Shown here piece by piece: positions 1-9,057 of a stretch of DNA of 64,000 nucleotides. Location: the NCBI GenBank assembly GCA_024233115.1, contig JACKQB010000005.1, positions 186,001-250,000 on the forward strand, written 5' to 3'. The stretch's first letter is position 1, and each line of letters starts with the position of its first letter. The notes under the pieces were generated by a model that saw only the letters and a list, made by a program, of their open reading frames with translations, was not told the DNA's origin and did not search any database. A program made the position numbers and the translations under genes. The DNA comes from Akkermansiaceae bacterium (GTDB taxonomy: Bacteria > Verrucomicrobiota > Verrucomicrobiia > Verrucomicrobiales > Akkermansiaceae).

Positions 1-209
1 CCCGGGGCAAGGACGGTGACTTTTTACCGGTACACGCCGCATTCTACAACGACAAACGAAGCAAGCTGTTTATGAGTTCCCGCTGGGTGCGTGACAGCCG
101 TGCCCGAACGCTGCTTTTTATTTACCCGGACGCCGATAAGAAATCGCTCTCGTGGCATGGGCTGGAGGTGCCTCCGTTAGCCGAGAAGGAGGATGTCCCG
201 GAGCCATGA
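1..209 (+). CDS. C-terminal part of an unknown protein (cut by window edge)
   Basis: An open frame enters from the left edge (codons in phase with position 3) and ends at TGA 207-209. It gives about 68 residues ending PLAEKEDVPEP. Residues such as FYNDKRSKLFMSSRWVRDSRARTL look like ordinary coding sequence rather than a shadow, with a basic then hydrophobic (TLLFIYPD) pattern. No family is recognised from this fragment; upstream sequence is needed to name it. Confidence 0.55.
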   Translation, partial: RGKDGDFLPVHAAFYNDKRSKLFMSSRWVRDSRARTLLFIYPDADKKSLSWHGLEVPPLAEKEDVPEP

Positions 210-383
210 GTTTCTCTTGCATTCCTTCGGAAGAATTACACGACACGGAAAAATAGTTTTGTGGCGGCAGCTCTCAGCCGTCAAGCCATGCGTTAAGTTC
301 GGGTCGGGCGACCAGAGGTCTCCGCCACGTCCGTGTTCTGCGCGCTTGATGACCTGGACGCAGACGTCTCCTTATCACCCCAT

Positions 384-423
384 AAAAAACAACTCCTGCA
401 AGACAGATGACTCACAGGAGTTG
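384..423 (-). terminator. Rho-independent terminator of the secreted hypothetical gene
   Basis: Arms CAACTCCTG (390-398) and CAGGAGTTG (415-423) form a 9-bp stem. On the minus strand the stem is followed by a T run (complement of the A run at 384-389). It lies just past the stop of the minus-strand gene ending at 467. Confidence 0.7.
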
Positions 424-466
424 CCGTTGTATGACCTGGCCTGATTGCCAGTGATAACGCTAATTG

Positions 467-1222
467 TTAGGGGTTGAGTGCTTTAACCATTTTTTTCCAG
501 ATCTCGACGGTCTCTTCGACGAGTTTTTCCCGCTCACGATCAGTCACCTTGTCGTCATCCTTAGCGCGGTCTTCTTTGCTTTCGAGGGACGACATGTAAC
601 GACGCAGCGTAGCAGCCTGACCTGCACTGAGGGCTTTGCTGTCCACGCCGAAAAGGAAGGCTTCCTCGAGTGTTGCCTGCCGTTCATTGACGCGTGGTGT
701 TAGAGCATCAGCGGGGACTTTGTTTCCCCTTTCCTTGCCAACACGTTCGGCCAGTGTTCTGATTTTTCCGTTGATTTTCGTGGCGTCGTCTTGACTGAGG
801 GCGTCGTTGTCACCGCGTAACCTTTTAGCTTCCTTGCCAATGGCCAGTAGCTGTTCGACAGCGTTCCGGCCGGCTTCCTCATCGAGTCTGTCTTCGACCA
901 GGCTGTTACGAATGAGCATGTAGGTTTTGAAGTGTGCTACACGGAGATGGCCATCCTGTTTGGTGTAATAGGCGGCGCCACCGAAGGTGAGACGTTTGTA
1001 GGCAGCGAACTTGTCGCGTATTGCCCCGATCTCGCCAAAATCGATGCCGAGGCGTCTTTCGGCGATAGGTCCTCCGCCGCGCTTGGGGATCAAGCCGGGG
1101 CCTGGTCTGCGTTGGGCGTCTGCATCAGGGGTTGTCATGCAGAGGGTGGTGATGGCAACACCGGCAGCGACTATCAGTCGAGCAGATTGCGGCACTAGGT
1201 GTGGTTTGCTTGTATTTTTCAT
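467..1222 (-). CDS. Secreted hypothetical protein
   Basis: The product is about 251 residues if translation starts at the ATG at 1222 (MKNTSKPHLVP...). This start is preferred over the upstream one at 1282 because it gives a normal signal peptide: a basic start, then RLIVAAGVAITTLCMTTPDADA with likely cleavage at ADA|Q. The mature part begins with a Pro/Gly/Arg-rich segment (RRPGPGLIPKRGGG). It continues as charged, mostly helical sequence rich in Glu, Lys and Arg (ESKEDRAKDDDKVTDREREKL). No enzymatic motif is visible. It is divergent from the GH3 gene, with about 250 bp between starts. Function unknown; probably periplasmic. Confidence 0.75.
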   Translation of the reverse strand: MKNTSKPHLVPQSARLIVAAGVAITTLCMTTPDADAQRRPGPGLIPKRGGGPIAERRLGIDFGEIGAIRDKFAAYKRLTFGGAAYYTKQDGHLRVAHFKTYMLIRNSLVEDRLDEEAGRNAVEQLLAIGKEAKRLRGDNDALSQDDATKINGKIRTLAERVGKERGNKVPADALTPRVNERQATLEEAFLFGVDSKALSAGQAATLRRYMSSLESKEDRAKDDDKVTDREREKLVEETVEIWKKMVKALNP

Positions 1223-1474
1223 AGTGGGTTGTGCTTGGTTGCAGGGGGTGAAACCGAGCTTGTAAAAAATAGTTGCGGTCAATCCCCCTTATCATCCCAT
1301 AAAAACACCTCCGAACACCCCACTCGAAAAGCAAATTCCTAGCAGTAGTAGCGGCAAATAGTAACGATAGTGCACGCTGGAGGCGATCCTGAGACGCTGG
1401 ACGCTGGAAGGAAGCGTGCGGACGTTGAGGCTTGCAATGTCCGGATCTCTGATGAAAATCGCATCACACCACGT

Positions 1475-4027
1475 ATGAAAATGATGAAATGGAACCACCC
1501 TCTGCGCGTTCTCCAGCTTGCCGTGTTCGGCACGGCGGTTGCGGTCGCCAAGACGCCCACTCAAGATCAAAACGCCGGGCGGAACGATGAAAAATCCAAA
1601 CAGGACCAGTCGCGCCCATTGATTTACCCGGTGAGTTTCGATGATTGCAAAACGCGCGGTGTCGATGTCATTACGCGTAAAGACATCTACCACGATGGTT
1701 GGATCGATCTGAACAAGAATGGCAAGAAGGACGTTTATGAGGATCCAACGCAAGCGGTTGAAAAGCGAATCGATGATTTGCTCGGGCAAATGACCGTGGA
1801 CGAGAAGACGGCGCAGATGGTCACGCTCTATGGCTACAACCGCGTGACGCCCGACTACCTGCCGTCGAAGGCGTGGTTCAAGGAGGTCCAGAAAGACGGA
1901 ATCGGGAATATCGATGAACACCTCAACGGCTTCAACTACTATGATAACAATAAAATGCCGGGCAATCAGTTTGCCCTCGACCCGGAGCGTCTGGTCTGGG
2001 CGTTGAATGAAACGCGTCGGTTCTTTATCGAGGACACCAGGCTGGGGGTGCCGTGTGAGTTTACCAATGAAGGTCTGCGGGGAACGGAAACCGCCGTGTC
2101 CACCGGGTTTCCCGTGCCATTGGCGCAGGCGAGCTCGTGGAACCGTGAGCTGATTCGCGGTATTGCCGAGGTCGCCGGCAAGGAGACGTATGCGCTGGGA
2201 TACGATAGTCTATACGCACCGTTGATCGATGTGGTGCGCGACCCGCGCTGGGGGCGTTGCGAGGAAATGTTCGCGGAGTGTCCGTGGCTGGTCGGTGAGT
2301 ATGCGACTCTCGCCGTGCAGGCGATTCAAGCACAGGGGGTGACCTCATCTCCGAAGCACTTCGCGGTTTACAGTTCCGCGATGGGGGCACGCCAGGGGTA
2401 TTCGCGCACCGACCCGCAGAGCACGCCGCGGATGAATGAATACATTCACTTGTGGCCGTGGAGGCGTGTGATGCGCGATGCCAAACCGGAGGGGGTGATG
2501 TGCTCGTACAACGACTACGACGGCATCCCCATCGCGGCGAACCATTATTTCCTAACAGAGATATTGCGCAAGCAGATGGGTTTCGAGGGATACGTGGTTT
2601 CGGACAGTGAGGCGGTGGAGTATTTGCATCAAAAACATCACGTCGCCAGGGATCAGAAGGAAGCGGTAAGGCAGACGGTGCTGGCAGGGTTGAACGTCCG
2701 CACCACCTTCCGCACGCCGGATACCTTCATTGATCCGCTGCGGGAACTCGTCGCGGAAAAGGCATTGCCGATGGAGGTGATCGACGCGCGGGTGCGCGAT
2801 GTGCTGCGGGTGAAATTCCGTCGCGGACTTTTCGACAAACCCTATCGCTCGATCCAAACCGCGGGCGAAGTGGCGCTGGCGGACGCCCATGTCGCCCTGT
2901 CGCGCAAGGCATCGGAGCAGGCCTTGATATTGCTCAAGAACGAGGATCGTTTCCTGCCGCTGGCGGAGGATCGTTACCAAACCATCGCGGTGTGTGGCCC
3001 CAATGCCGACAGTGTGGAGTACGCGCGCCAGCACTACGGGCCGCTGACCAATGACACCATCACGGTGAAACGGGCGCTGGAGGAATATCGCAAGAAAGAC
3101 GGCACCAGCTTCAAGGTGCTGTATGCGCAAGGCTGCGAGTTCACGGATGACCGCTGGCCGGAGTCGGAAATCCTGCCGATGGCCCCTAACGCAGGGGAGC
3201 GCAGGATGCTTGATGCCGCGGTGGCAAACGCGAAACAAGCGGATCTGACGGTCGTGGTCGTCGGTGACACCCCCTACGGCAGCAAGGCGAGGCGCACGAC
3301 CTGTGGCGAGAATAATTCCCGCACCGGGCTTGATCTCGCCGGCCACCAGGATTTGTTGGTGCGTGAGATTGCGGCAACGGGCAAACCGTTTGTCGTTGTG
3401 CATTTCTCGGGTCGTCCGAATGCCCTCAACTGGCCGAATGCCGTCGCTCCGGCGATTTTACATTCCTTCCTGCCGGGCCCCTTTGGTGGTGCGGCGGCGG
3501 TGGATGCGCTTTTTGGGAAAATCAATCCGTGTGGTAAAACACCGGTGAACTTTGTTAAAACCACGGGCCAGTTGCCGCTGGCGTTTCCTGCGAAACCGGC
3601 CGCTAACGCGGAAAGCGAACGCTCGGTGAGCGGCTATCTGTGGCCGTTCGGCTTCGGGCTTTCCTACACCACGTTTAATTACTCCAATCTGAAGCTTTCC
3701 CCACCGACGATTCCGGTGGACGGCAAGTGTCGGGTGACCTTTACCGTGGAAAATACCGGCGATCGGGCGGGGGCAGCCATCCCGCAGTTGTATTTCCAGG
3801 ATGTGGTGAGTTCAGTCACGGTCTATGAAACCCAGTTGCGGGATTTTGCCCGCGTCGAACTCCAGCCCGGTGAAGCGAAAGTAGTCACCCTGGAAATCGA
3901 TGCGGCGGAGGATTTGTGGTTGATCGACAAGGACATGAACAAGGTGGTGGAACCAGGGGTATTCCGCATCCTGATAGGTGCTTCCAGCCAGGACTTCCGC
4001 CTGAAAGCAAAGCTGTTGGTAAAGTAA
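1475..4027 (+). CDS. Secreted glycoside hydrolase family 3 (beta-glucosidase/xylosidase type)
   Basis: About 850 residues from ATG 1475; the longer frame upstream lacks a signal peptide, whereas this start gives WNHPLRVLQLAVFGTAVAVA. The N-terminal barrel carries GH3 hallmarks: DPRWGRCEEMFAE, SPKHFAVYS and VVSDSEAVEYL, where Asp377 is the expected catalytic nucleophile. The central alpha/beta sandwich domain (LILLKNEDRFLPL ... VVVVGDTPYG) follows. The C-terminus has a fibronectin-III-like domain (FGFGLSYTTFNYSNL ... VTFTVENTGDRAG). This is the usual full-length bacterial GH3 layout. By family it should hydrolyse beta-linked glucosides, xylosides or related sugars by retention in the periplasm or outside; substrate cannot be read from sequence. 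It stands alone, with no transporter beside it. Confidence 0.93.
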   Translation: MKMMKWNHPLRVLQLAVFGTAVAVAKTPTQDQNAGRNDEKSKQDQSRPLIYPVSFDDCKTRGVDVITRKDIYHDGWIDLNKNGKKDVYEDPTQAVEKRIDDLLGQMTVDEKTAQMVTLYGYNRVTPDYLPSKAWFKEVQKDGIGNIDEHLNGFNYYDNNKMPGNQFALDPERLVWALNETRRFFIEDTRLGVPCEFTNEGLRGTETAVSTGFPVPLAQASSWNRELIRGIAEVAGKETYALGYDSLYAPLIDVVRDPRWGRCEEMFAECPWLVGEYATLAVQAIQAQGVTSSPKHFAVYSSAMGARQGYSRTDPQSTPRMNEYIHLWPWRRVMRDAKPEGVMCSYNDYDGIPIAANHYFLTEILRKQMGFEGYVVSDSEAVEYLHQKHHVARDQKEAVRQTVLAGLNVRTTFRTPDTFIDPLRELVAEKALPMEVIDARVRDVLRVKFRRGLFDKPYRSIQTAGEVALADAHVALSRKASEQALILLKNEDRFLPLAEDRYQTIAVCGPNADSVEYARQHYGPLTNDTITVKRALEEYRKKDGTSFKVLYAQGCEFTDDRWPESEILPMAPNAGERRMLDAAVANAKQADLTVVVVGDTPYGSKARRTTCGENNSRTGLDLAGHQDLLVREIAATGKPFVVVHFSGRPNALNWPNAVAPAILHSFLPGPFGGAAAVDALFGKINPCGKTPVNFVKTTGQLPLAFPAKPAANAESERSVSGYLWPFGFGLSYTTFNYSNLKLSPPTIPVDGKCRVTFTVENTGDRAGAAIPQLYFQDVVSSVTVYETQLRDFARVELQPGEAKVVTLEIDAAEDLWLIDKDMNKVVEPGVFRILIGASSQDFRLKAKLLVK

Positions 4028-4213
4028 TGCCGCCCCCCCTGGCAGGATGGATACGCGATGCAGACGGTGGCAATGGATCGGGCCAATGCATCGGGTGACC
4101 TACAAAGAGGTGTAACCAACGCAGCGTGTCGGTTGTGCGTATTGTGTTTTTCGGGAAAAAAGTAGCGGGTGGTGCTTGACGCATTTCGGGTGAGGTGAAT
4201 AGAAGGAGCCGCT

Positions 4214-4618
4214 ATGATTTTTCCAGAGACTACAGAATTTGGTGAGGACATTGAAATTTTGTTAAGCGAGCTTGAGGCTGCGAGTGAGGACCGTGAGTTG
4301 ACGCGGGAGGAACGCGCGGTGATCGATGTGGTGGATACCATTCGTCTGATCGAAGGGGGCGAGGGTTTGCATGAGTTCTGGCAAACCGATCTGGATCATT
4401 CCCGGATCATGAACTCGTTTGACCTCGTGGGCGCGGAGAGGATGGTGGATGCCATCAAGGCCGGCCAGTGGTGTGAGACCCGGCTTGAGGACCGGAGTCT
4501 CTACACAGAGACTGAAGCCGATTACCTGAGCGAGCTTGAGGAGGAAATGTACGAGGCCATCGCGGAGGTGCCTGAGATCCTGGTGGAGTTTGTCGAGGAT
4601 GGCCTGGAGTCCGCATGA
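4214..4618 (+). CDS. Small acidic protein, possibly DMP19/DUF4375-like
   Basis: 134 residues, very rich in Glu and Asp, with no signal peptide, so probably cytoplasmic. A good ribosome site (AGAAGGAG at 4201-4208) precedes ATG 4214. The pattern IRLIEGGEGLHEFWQT...NSFDLVGAERMVDAIKAG recalls the DMP19/DUF4375 helical family, where a region of the type VNNGGFxQYF precedes A-x-x-A-L-x-x-IGA. The match is loose and is an inference. No partner gene is adjacent. Function unknown. Confidence 0.7.
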   Translation: MIFPETTEFGEDIEILLSELEAASEDRELTREERAVIDVVDTIRLIEGGEGLHEFWQTDLDHSRIMNSFDLVGAERMVDAIKAGQWCETRLEDRSLYTETEADYLSELEEEMYEAIAEVPEILVEFVEDGLESA

Positions 4619-5002
4619 TCCAGCCCACCACGGTCGCAATGGGGACTGGCATGGTCCACGTTGTGCCTGCCTTACTCCCTTGGCGTCGCCAACCAGTCAC
4701 AGGTTTGGCGTGTCGAGCCGTCTCGGCTTGATGGGCCGCAGACAACGGCAGTATAAGTCTCTGATCTGACTACAACAGGAAAAACTCCCATAGGGGTCAT
4801 CGGTCCCGGGCGTGGGATTCCGGTGATCAAGCTTGCATCCGTATTCGTGTTTTCGCGACTGCTATCGGGCTATCGGCTTGACATTTCGGGCGTAACGGGC
4901 AGTCTCGTATCGCGGGAGTTTGCTGGATATCGATGCCTTGTCACTCCCTGCTCCAGCTAACAAGAACAAGGTGATCGTCTGCACCATCGGTTATTGGATA
5001 GG
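4619..5002. other. Intergenic, no gene recognised
   Basis: About 380 bp with stop codons in all plausible frames. It presumably holds the promoter of the following secreted protein. Nothing further is recognised. Confidence 0.5.
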
Positions 5003-6337
5003 ATGAAGTACTCGTTTACATATCGTCTGTTGTGTTTGCTTCAGTGTGTGTTCACATGTGTGGTGCCCGCGCTACCTGTTAGTGCCCAAACGCAGTCGGG
5101 ATTCTGGGGTAAGCTCACCTGGGACACTGTGATTGCAGGTGAGGGGGAAACCCGGTTTCGTTATGGAAACTGGTATGGTCCTGGCTGGTGGGGCGGCAGC
5201 GAATTATCGAACCGCGCGGGGATGCTGCCTCCGGTGGATGCCCTCGATGCGGTCGCCCAGAAGCATGACTTCGCCTACGAGATCGCCGAGAAGCTCGGCA
5301 GGGGCAACAAACAGCTGGAAGCACACTACAAAGCGTTGGCGGATGTCATTGCCGTCAAAGATACCCTGGCTCTTCCCTCCGACCCTACAAAATGGAAACC
5401 GCCAGCCAAGGACCCGGTAATGGCGGCAAAATACTGGGAACGCATCGCCAAGGGATTTCCCAACTACCAACAGCGACTGAATGAGCTCAAGTCCTTGATT
5501 CCAAGCAGGGTGGACCCCAGCCATCCCGAAACCCTCGATTGGTTTATCGACGGCAAACCTCCCCTCAACGAGAAGCAGCTCAGCGAGCTGGTCAATGCAC
5601 GGCTCAAGGCCTGGAATGCGCAATACGCGAAAATCAAGGCCAGGAAAGACCGCATGAAATACGATTTCATACCCGATAGGTCGGATGACCCGTCCGAGAA
5701 AGGCCCGGTGGGCACAAGGGGGAAGGGCAAGCAGTTTGCCTGGATACTCAAACGGGTTGTGGACGATGATGGTAAACAGAAATCGGAACAGGCTAACAGC
5801 AAGAGCAAGGTTTGGCGGACCGAGGTGAATTACTCAAGAGGTAGTGCGACGGTGAAGATGATCTATCTGGGAGCGACGAACAAGCACGCGAAGCCACCCC
5901 ATATCCAGGGTGCGTCTATTGCCATGACGATGCAGTGGAGTGCACCACCGAAAATCATTTATGCGGAGAAGAAAGTGTCGTTGAGTGTCTCGGTTGCGCT
6001 TGCCGGCAGGTCGCACCAGTGGCCTGACATGTATGGAAACGTGTTCACACAAATCGTGGCCATCGGCAAGGATGGCAAGACTCCGGGTGGTGAGCTGGGC
6101 CGGTTCTACAATGACATCGAGGGCAAACCACGGAAGTACTGGTTTCAGACAAGCGCGGCGAACGATTACAAGGCGCTTCACGAGACCACCTACTCGCAAC
6201 TACGCATCGGCACCAAGCAAGGCTCGCTCATCGGGATCAGGACCACTGCCACGAACGGGGGTAACGGCAAGGTTAGCACGCTTTACATTTACGAATGGGC
6301 AGATGAGAAGACAGCCAGGGATGGGGCAAAGAAGTGA
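5003..6337 (+). CDS. Secreted protein with a parvovirus-like phospholipase A2 signature
   Basis: 444 residues from ATG 5003; the codon at 4994 is TTG. The signal peptide is YRLLCLLQCVFTCVVPALPVSAQ. Near the mature N-terminus is Y58-G-P-G61 followed about 27 residues later by ALDAVAQKH88-D89-FAY. In secreted and parvovirus VP1 phospholipases A2, a YxGxG/GPG calcium loop and an HDxxY catalytic helix have this order. There are almost no cysteines, as in the disulfide-free viral type. The remaining ~340 residues are Lys-rich and unrecognised: basic helices (KARKDRMKYDF) and then beta-rich sequence. Phospholipid hydrolysis is an inference; the match is to motifs only. The translation start context TTGGATAGGATGAA is shared with the gene at 12082. 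Confidence 0.75.
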   Translation: MKYSFTYRLLCLLQCVFTCVVPALPVSAQTQSGFWGKLTWDTVIAGEGETRFRYGNWYGPGWWGGSELSNRAGMLPPVDALDAVAQKHDFAYEIAEKLGRGNKQLEAHYKALADVIAVKDTLALPSDPTKWKPPAKDPVMAAKYWERIAKGFPNYQQRLNELKSLIPSRVDPSHPETLDWFIDGKPPLNEKQLSELVNARLKAWNAQYAKIKARKDRMKYDFIPDRSDDPSEKGPVGTRGKGKQFAWILKRVVDDDGKQKSEQANSKSKVWRTEVNYSRGSATVKMIYLGATNKHAKPPHIQGASIAMTMQWSAPPKIIYAEKKVSLSVSVALAGRSHQWPDMYGNVFTQIVAIGKDGKTPGGELGRFYNDIEGKPRKYWFQTSAANDYKALHETTYSQLRIGTKQGSLIGIRTTATNGGNGKVSTLYIYEWADEKTARDGAKK

Positions 6338-6361
6338 GCCTCAGTGGTAACGGCCCAATAG

Positions 6362-6418
6362 CATCCTCATCCCCACAGAAGGATGGGGTTTCGGCAACAC
6401 GATGATGCCATCAATAGG
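6362..6418 (+). repeat. Short hairpin-bearing repeat, copy A
   Basis: A segment beginning CATCCTCATCCCC and containing GAAGGATGGGG resembles the segment at 23632-23689 over roughly 57 bp (about three quarters identical by eye, with small gaps). Both have CATCC pairing with GGATGGG across a C-rich loop. It lies between two convergent genes and could be a dispersed repeat or an old gene end. Low certainty. Confidence 0.35.
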
Positions 6419-6528
6419 TTGGGTTCTTTAGTCATGGTGCCGCCGAGGGTTGCTGGCTTCACCAAAAAGTCCCGGATGCGTCCAGTATCGTAAATCCCAT
6501 AGCGCGGTTTGATCAAAAGCCGTGTTTG

Positions 6529-7476
6529 TTAGGCGAACCTCCCTCTTCTATGGTCCTTTTTGCAAACGCATATCACATATGCAAAGGGGTTCAGATTTTT
6601 CATCATCATCAATACAGCTTGCAGAATCCATGTCATGACCCAATCACCCCTCGGAAATCGATAGTTCTTTCCAAAATAGGTATAAAACGGGGTGTAGGTT
6701 CTTGTTGTGACGTCGACCAGATCGACTTCGTAGCCAGCATCCTCCAATTGCTTCTTGAACGTTGCAATGGAGACCAGGTTTTCCTTTGGAATTCCCATGA
6801 ATCCAGCTGATAGAAGGGTTGGAAGGTAGTGCAAAACAGGCCTGGCTTTATCTTTGTTGAGTAAACAAATGTCAGCTACGACGAGGTGTCCATGGTCTTG
6901 TAAAACACGGTGGGATTCCTTGAAGAAGGCTGTTCGCGGAAGGTAGTGAAATGCTGATTCCAATGAGACGACACAGTCGAACTCGCCGGATTGGTAGTGC
7001 AGGTCAACGGCATTGCCAACTTCTACTGAGAATCTATTTGGATCCACATTTTCGTGTTTGATTCGTTGTTTGATTTTTTCAATCTGTCTCTCACTGATGT
7101 CGATCCCGAGAATCCTGGTGTTTTGCGGTAGGGATTTTTCCCAATAAAAATCTTGTTCCCCGTATCCAATTCCAACGTCCAGGATGTTCTTTTTGGAGGC
7201 GAGTTGCCCAAAGTTTTGAACGTATTCCACTAGATTGATATTGGCCGACCGCAGGTCTTCGGAGTGGTTGTTTGTGTTCCAGAGACCAAAATTCATAAAT
7301 CGGGTTTTCCCGTTTACCTGATGAAGAATCTCTCCAAATGATTCATATCCCTGTCCGTAGGTGGCTTTTATCCATCTGCAAAGCAAGTAGAGAAATAGTA
7401 GCGTAAACAACAATCCCGCAAGAATACAAAGGAGCGAAAGCTCAAGCCAATTGGGGGTAAATGACAGGGTCTTCAT
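6529..7476 (-). CDS. Membrane-anchored SAM-dependent methyltransferase
   Basis: 315 residues. Residues about 11-36 (WLELSLLCILAGLLFTLLFLY) form one membrane anchor. A class I methyltransferase domain follows: motif I NILDVGIGYGEQDFYW, an acidic end of strand 2 in ILGIDISERQ, and VSLESAFHYLPRTAFFKESHRVL as in the post-motif region of the Methyltransf_11/25 type. The arrangement resembles small-molecule O- or C-methyltransferases such as tocopherol or rifamycin-type enzymes. The substrate is unknown; the anchor suggests a lipid or quinone-like acceptor, which is inference. Base composition is visibly more AT-rich than in neighbouring genes, a possible sign of transfer. Confidence 0.85.
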   Translation of the reverse strand: MKTLSFTPNWLELSLLCILAGLLFTLLFLYLLCRWIKATYGQGYESFGEILHQVNGKTRFMNFGLWNTNNHSEDLRSANINLVEYVQNFGQLASKKNILDVGIGYGEQDFYWEKSLPQNTRILGIDISERQIEKIKQRIKHENVDPNRFSVEVGNAVDLHYQSGEFDCVVSLESAFHYLPRTAFFKESHRVLQDHGHLVVADICLLNKDKARPVLHYLPTLLSAGFMGIPKENLVSIATFKKQLEDAGYEVDLVDVTTRTYTPFYTYFGKNYRFPRGDWVMTWILQAVLMMMKNLNPFAYVICVCKKDHRRGRFA

Positions 7477-7785
7477 AACTTGTTAGGAAGATAGCAAGGT
7501 TGATGTCGGCTTGACTTTTTTCCCGGTCTTGGGCGGGAGTTCTTTCAATCAAAGAAGAATGTCAACGCGTTGGACACGGGGATCGGGGGAGAGTTGGTCA
7601 AAGGCACTCATAGAGAGCCTGTATAAGCGGGTTCGCCGGAAATCACGTTTTGGGTACAAATATAGTCTCCCCGCTCATTGTACCAAGGATATTCTACGTG
7701 GCAAAGCCCGGTGGCCAGCCATCGAAGCCGGCGCAGGCCGGAAGGGCAACCAATTCCTGTCCCGCACAGGCGGATCCACGATAGG

Positions 7786-8061
7786 TTGAATGTTTTGGGT
7801 GCGGAAGTTTTTGATTCTACATCAAACTTCCCCATACTCACATCGGCCGTGACCTCCTACAGCAGTAGCAATCCTAGCGCGGGCGGATCGCTTCAGTTCA
7901 CTGTTCCTGCGGATGGAAAATATTCGATCTTGGTTGGATACACCGAAGGTGGTCAGGATTCGGTGAATTATACCTTTGGTACCGTTCCAGAGCCTTCCGG
8001 GGTAGCTCTTCTCGGTGTGGGTATTGCGGCTTCACTGCTCGCACGTCGTAGATCGTCATGA
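7786..8061 (+). pseudogene. 5'-truncated PEP-CTERM protein gene
   Basis: The last ~90 codons read as a beta-rich secreted protein end, TSAVTSYSSSNPSAGGS ... VNYTFG, followed by a complete PEP-CTERM tail: VPEPSGVALLGVGIAASLLARRRSS. There is no signal peptide, and the in-frame sequence further upstream (7678-7785) turns into Arg/His-rich non-coding-looking sequence, so the 5' part appears lost. Its stop overlaps the start of the dioxygenase by 4 bp (ATGA at 8058-8061), so translation of the two may still be linked if the fragment is expressed. Confidence 0.65.
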
Positions 8062-8726
8062 TTGTCCTACCCGATGTCCTGACCGCGGAGGAGGTGGCCG
8101 CTATACGCGACGCCTTGGCGATAGCCACATTTGAAGACGGCAAGCTTACGGCGTTCGGCCCGGCACGAGAGGCGAAGAATAACCCGCAGTTGGAGAGGGA
8201 GGGAACTGAAGCAAACGATCTGGATACGGTTCTTCTAACCGCTCTTTCCCTGCATCAGCTTCTGCAAACATGGGCGCAACCTTCCCGCACGACGCTTCCT
8301 CTGATAAACAATGATGGTCCCGGAATGGAATACGGGATGCACGTGGATAGTGCGTTTACTCCCTTTGGTGACCCACTGCGGCGTGATATCTTCATTACCT
8401 TGTTTCTAAGCGAACTCGATAGCTATGAAGGTGGAGAATTGGTTGTCGAAACACAAGGATGCCCCAAAAAAGTCAAGCTCCAGGCTGGTCAGGCCTTCGC
8501 CTATACCACCAACGCGCTGCACTTTGTGAAGCCGGTCAAATCCGGCAACCGTCTCGCGGCGGTATTCTGGCTACAGAGCCTCATTCATGACAATCAGATC
8601 CGGCAATCACTTTTTGAACTCACCGCCGCTACCTCAGCATTGCGCGAACAGCTTCCCAAGCATCCCGCTTTTCAAATGCTTGGTAAGGTGCATCAAAATC
8701 TGACCAGGAAATTTGCGCAGCCCTGA
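8058..8726 (+). CDS. PKHD-type Fe(II)/2-oxoglutarate dioxygenase (PiuC/YbiX-like)
   Basis: 222 residues, close to the family length. The iron-binding facial triad is visible as H95-x-D97 (YGMHVDSAF) and H155 (TNALHFVKPV), and R165 (SGNRLAAVFWLQS) fits the 2-oxoglutarate carboxylate site. SELDSYEGGELVVE and the ending motif FWLQSLIHDNQIR are typical of the PiuC/YbiX hydroxylases, which often sit beside TonB-dependent siderophore receptors. No receptor is present here; instead the gene overlaps a truncated PEP-CTERM gene by ATGA. Cytoplasmic hydroxylase with unknown substrate. Confidence 0.9.
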   Translation: MIVLPDVLTAEEVAAIRDALAIATFEDGKLTAFGPAREAKNNPQLEREGTEANDLDTVLLTALSLHQLLQTWAQPSRTTLPLINNDGPGMEYGMHVDSAFTPFGDPLRRDIFITLFLSELDSYEGGELVVETQGCPKKVKLQAGQAFAYTTNALHFVKPVKSGNRLAAVFWLQSLIHDNQIRQSLFELTAATSALREQLPKHPAFQMLGKVHQNLTRKFAQP

Positions 8727-9057
8727 CCCATTTCCCAGGAAGGTTGTTAGCAGTTGCTTACCGTGATTTTTTATCTAGCAGACTAGGTTTGTTTCAGAAG
8801 AGACGGGTAGAGTTCCTGTCCCCATGGGGGCAGGAGGTTGGTGGGCAGCGACGCATCACGATGGTTAAAAAATCATGATCCAACCAATATTGCGTGTAAT
8901 GGTTCGGCTGCTAAAATTTTGACTTTTTGGGTGGATTACTCGTAAGTAGGGCATTGTGAACCGAACATTTCTACGGTTGCACCACTCAAAGCGTTGGTCG
9001 ATGCTGGACGAGTATGATAAACATCCCGCATGGGACAGCGGGTCCTGGTGAAATTTT
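8727..9057. other. Intergenic, upstream of GH95
   Basis: About 330 bp with no open frame that looks coding. It presumably contains the GH95 promoter; no clear operator or riboswitch was recognised. Confidence 0.45.
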
